Shown here: positions 62,820-64,000 of the stretch, piece after piece
How positions within the stretch are numbered: position 1 is the first letter of the stretch
Layout: each line of letters begins with the position of its first letter
DNA from: Methylorubrum extorquens
GTDB taxonomy: Bacteria; Pseudomonadota; Alphaproteobacteria; Rhizobiales; Beijerinckiaceae
NCBI RefSeq assembly: GCF_024169925.1
Contig: NZ_JALJXF010000001.1
Span: 4,940,501-5,004,500, forward strand
Direction of reading: 5' to 3'
DNA length: 64,000 bases
Made by a program: the position numbers and the translations under genes
The notes under the pieces: model-generated
Seen by the model: the letters and a program-made list of their open reading frames with translations, nothing else
The model's database searches: none
What the model was told of the DNA's origin: nothing

Positions 62820-64000
62820 TTGAGCGAGACGGTAGAGCGGCACGAATTCGGTGCCGAGGTCGGGCGCCTGTTGGACCTCGTCGTCCACGCGCTCTATTCC
62901 GACCGCGAGATTTTCCTGCGCGAGTTGGTGGCCAATGCCGCCGACGCGACCGACCGGCGCCGCTTCGAGGCGCTGACCAACGAGGCCCTGGCGCTGCCCT
63001 CCGACGCCCGGGTGCTGATCGCCCCCGACAAGGCGGCGCGCACGCTCACGATCTCGGATGCCGGGGTCGGCATGAGCAAGGAGGATCTGGCGCAGAACCT
63101 CGGCACCATCGCCCGTTCGGGCACCCGCGCCTTCTCGCAGGCGCTCGGCGAGCGGGCGGCGGAGAGCGGCGAGGACCAGCGCCCGAGCCTGATCGGCCAG
63201 TTCGGCGTCGGCTTCTACTCCGCCTTCATGGTGGCCGACCGCGTCACCGTCACCTCGCGCCGGGCGGGCTCGGACGAGGCCTGGACCTGGGCCTCCGACG
63301 GCAAGGGCAGCTACACGCTTGAGCCGGCGAGCCGCGAGCAGCCCGGCACCGACATCGTGCTGTACATGAAAGAGGACGCCGACGAGTATCTGGAGAGCTA
63401 CCGGCTCGACCACGTCGTGCGCAAATGGGCCGACAACATCGCCGTGCCGATCGCGATTCGCGATGAAGAGGGCAAGGAGGAGGCGGCCAACCGCGGCACC
63501 GCGCTCTGGCGCAAGCCGAAGTCGGAAATCACGGACGAGCAATACAAGGAGTTCTACCGCACCGTCAGCCACGGCTTCGACGAGCCCTGGGCGACGCTGC
63601 ATTGGCGGGCAGAGGGCGCACTCGAATTCACCGGCCTCCTGTTCGTGCCGAGCATGAAGCCGTTCATGCCGGTGGAGGACGACCGGCGCTCGAAGGTGCG
63701 GCTGCACGTGCGGCGCATGTTCATCACCGACGAGGCCGAGCTGCTGCCGAACTGGCTTCGCTTCGTCCACGGCGTGGTCGATACCGACGACCTGCCGCTC
63801 AACGTCTCCCGCGAGATGCTGCAATCGACGCCGACGCTGCAGAAGATCCGCCGCGCCGTGACCACCCGCGTCATCAACGAGCTGTCGAGCCGCTCGAAGA
63901 ACGCGGAGAAGGCCGAGGAATACCAAAAGTTCTTCGAGAACTTCGGGCCGGTGCTGAAGGAAGGCATCTACGAGGATTTCGAGCGCCGCGCCGAGATCGC
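62820..64000 (+). CDS. htpG: chaperone HtpG (Hsp90), 5' part
   Basis: This is the N-terminal 393 residues of bacterial Hsp90; the gene runs off the window. The ATP site has [20 protein letters not shown] (N39 in the position of the conserved NA-D region) and [11 protein letters not shown] (D80, G82, G84). [20 protein letters not shown] and [19 protein letters not shown], then [11 protein letters not shown], continue the family sequence. Translation most likely begins at a TTG at 62820 after GGGGAGAGTGG; no in-frame ATG or GTG fits the conserved start better. No heat-shock promoter was identified. Confidence 0.93.
   Translation, partial: MSETVERHEFGAEVGRLLDLVVHALYSDREIFLRELVANAADATDRRRFEALTNEALALPSDARVLIAPDKAARTLTISDAGVGMSKEDLAQNLGTIARSGTRAFSQALGERAAESGEDQRPSLIGQFGVGFYSAFMVADRVTVTSRRAGSDEAWTWASDGKGSYTLEPASREQPGTDIVLYMKEDADEYLESYRLDHVVRKWADNIAVPIAIRDEEGKEEAANRGTALWRKPKSEITDEQYKEFYRTVSHGFDEPWATLHWRAEGALEFTGLLFVPSMKPFMPVEDDRRSKVRLHVRRMFITDEAELLPNWLRFVHGVVDTDDLPLNVSREMLQSTPTLQKIRRAVTTRVINELSSRSKNAEKAEEYQKFFENFGPVLKEGIYEDFERRAEI

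Overview
The window is GC-rich, densely coding DNA from an alphaproteobacterium of the order Hyphomicrobiales. It most resembles Methylorubrum/Methylobacterium (extorquens-like). This assignment is an inference from three things: gene order (nuo operon, birA, RNase J, methylmalonyl-CoA epimerase, DUF1467, proS, lolC, lolD), an oxalate/formate-type transporter together with an ethylmalonyl-CoA-pathway enzyme, and a characteristic dispersed hairpin repeat. No rRNA, tRNA or CRISPR array was seen.

Layout. 1-13564: the distal two thirds of a complex I operon (nuoD partial, then nuoE to nuoN), all on the plus strand and tightly packed or overlapping. 13584-20981: the housekeeping continuation with birA, RNase J, mce, a DUF1467 membrane protein, a candidate minus-strand small RNA, proS and lolCD. 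21191-24657: envelope and metabolic genes (exoD, bcsS, an SDR, an orphan formyltransferase). 24661-28173: a compact mobile block. Two complete IS1182-like elements, each with terminal inverted repeats and a 4-bp target duplication, sit inside a small unit of about 420 bp bounded by 36-bp inverted repeats and carrying one AT-rich orphan ORF. 28286-31155: DUF2256 plus a four-gene minus-strand cluster of molybdenum-hydroxylase accessory proteins. 31324-42099: a periplasmic amino-acid-type binding protein, infA, parC, recO, small proteins, chaC, a lytic transglycosylase and dnaE. 42305-45299: zinc import (znuBC) with a translationally coupled 43-residue protein, divergent from zur across a palindromic candidate Zur box. 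45303-49840: a polyprenyl sugar transferase, a fosmidomycin-resistance-type MFS pump, an ABM/HmuQ-like protein and an XRE regulator. 49873-56392: two cobalamin gene pairs (cobB-cobM and cobL-cobE) separated by a PACE efflux gene, its divergent LysR regulator and a diguanylate cyclase. 56511-64000: an OxlT-like MFS carrier, a methyltransferase, a fused dihydroxyacetone kinase, a gamma-glutamyltransferase, a small hypothetical gene and the start of htpG.

The most unusual points are: an in-frame palindromic repeat insertion inside birA; the nested IS block with its orphan ORF; a promoter-to-terminator small-RNA candidate at 17190-17335; a zinc locus with matching histidine-rich tails on ZnuC and Zur plus an overlooked small membrane protein; a long C-terminal helix-hairpin-helix-like extension on NuoE; and a two-hairpin dispersed repeat seen between nuoI and nuoJ and again beside the IS block. 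All family assignments come from reading motifs. No database search was run.
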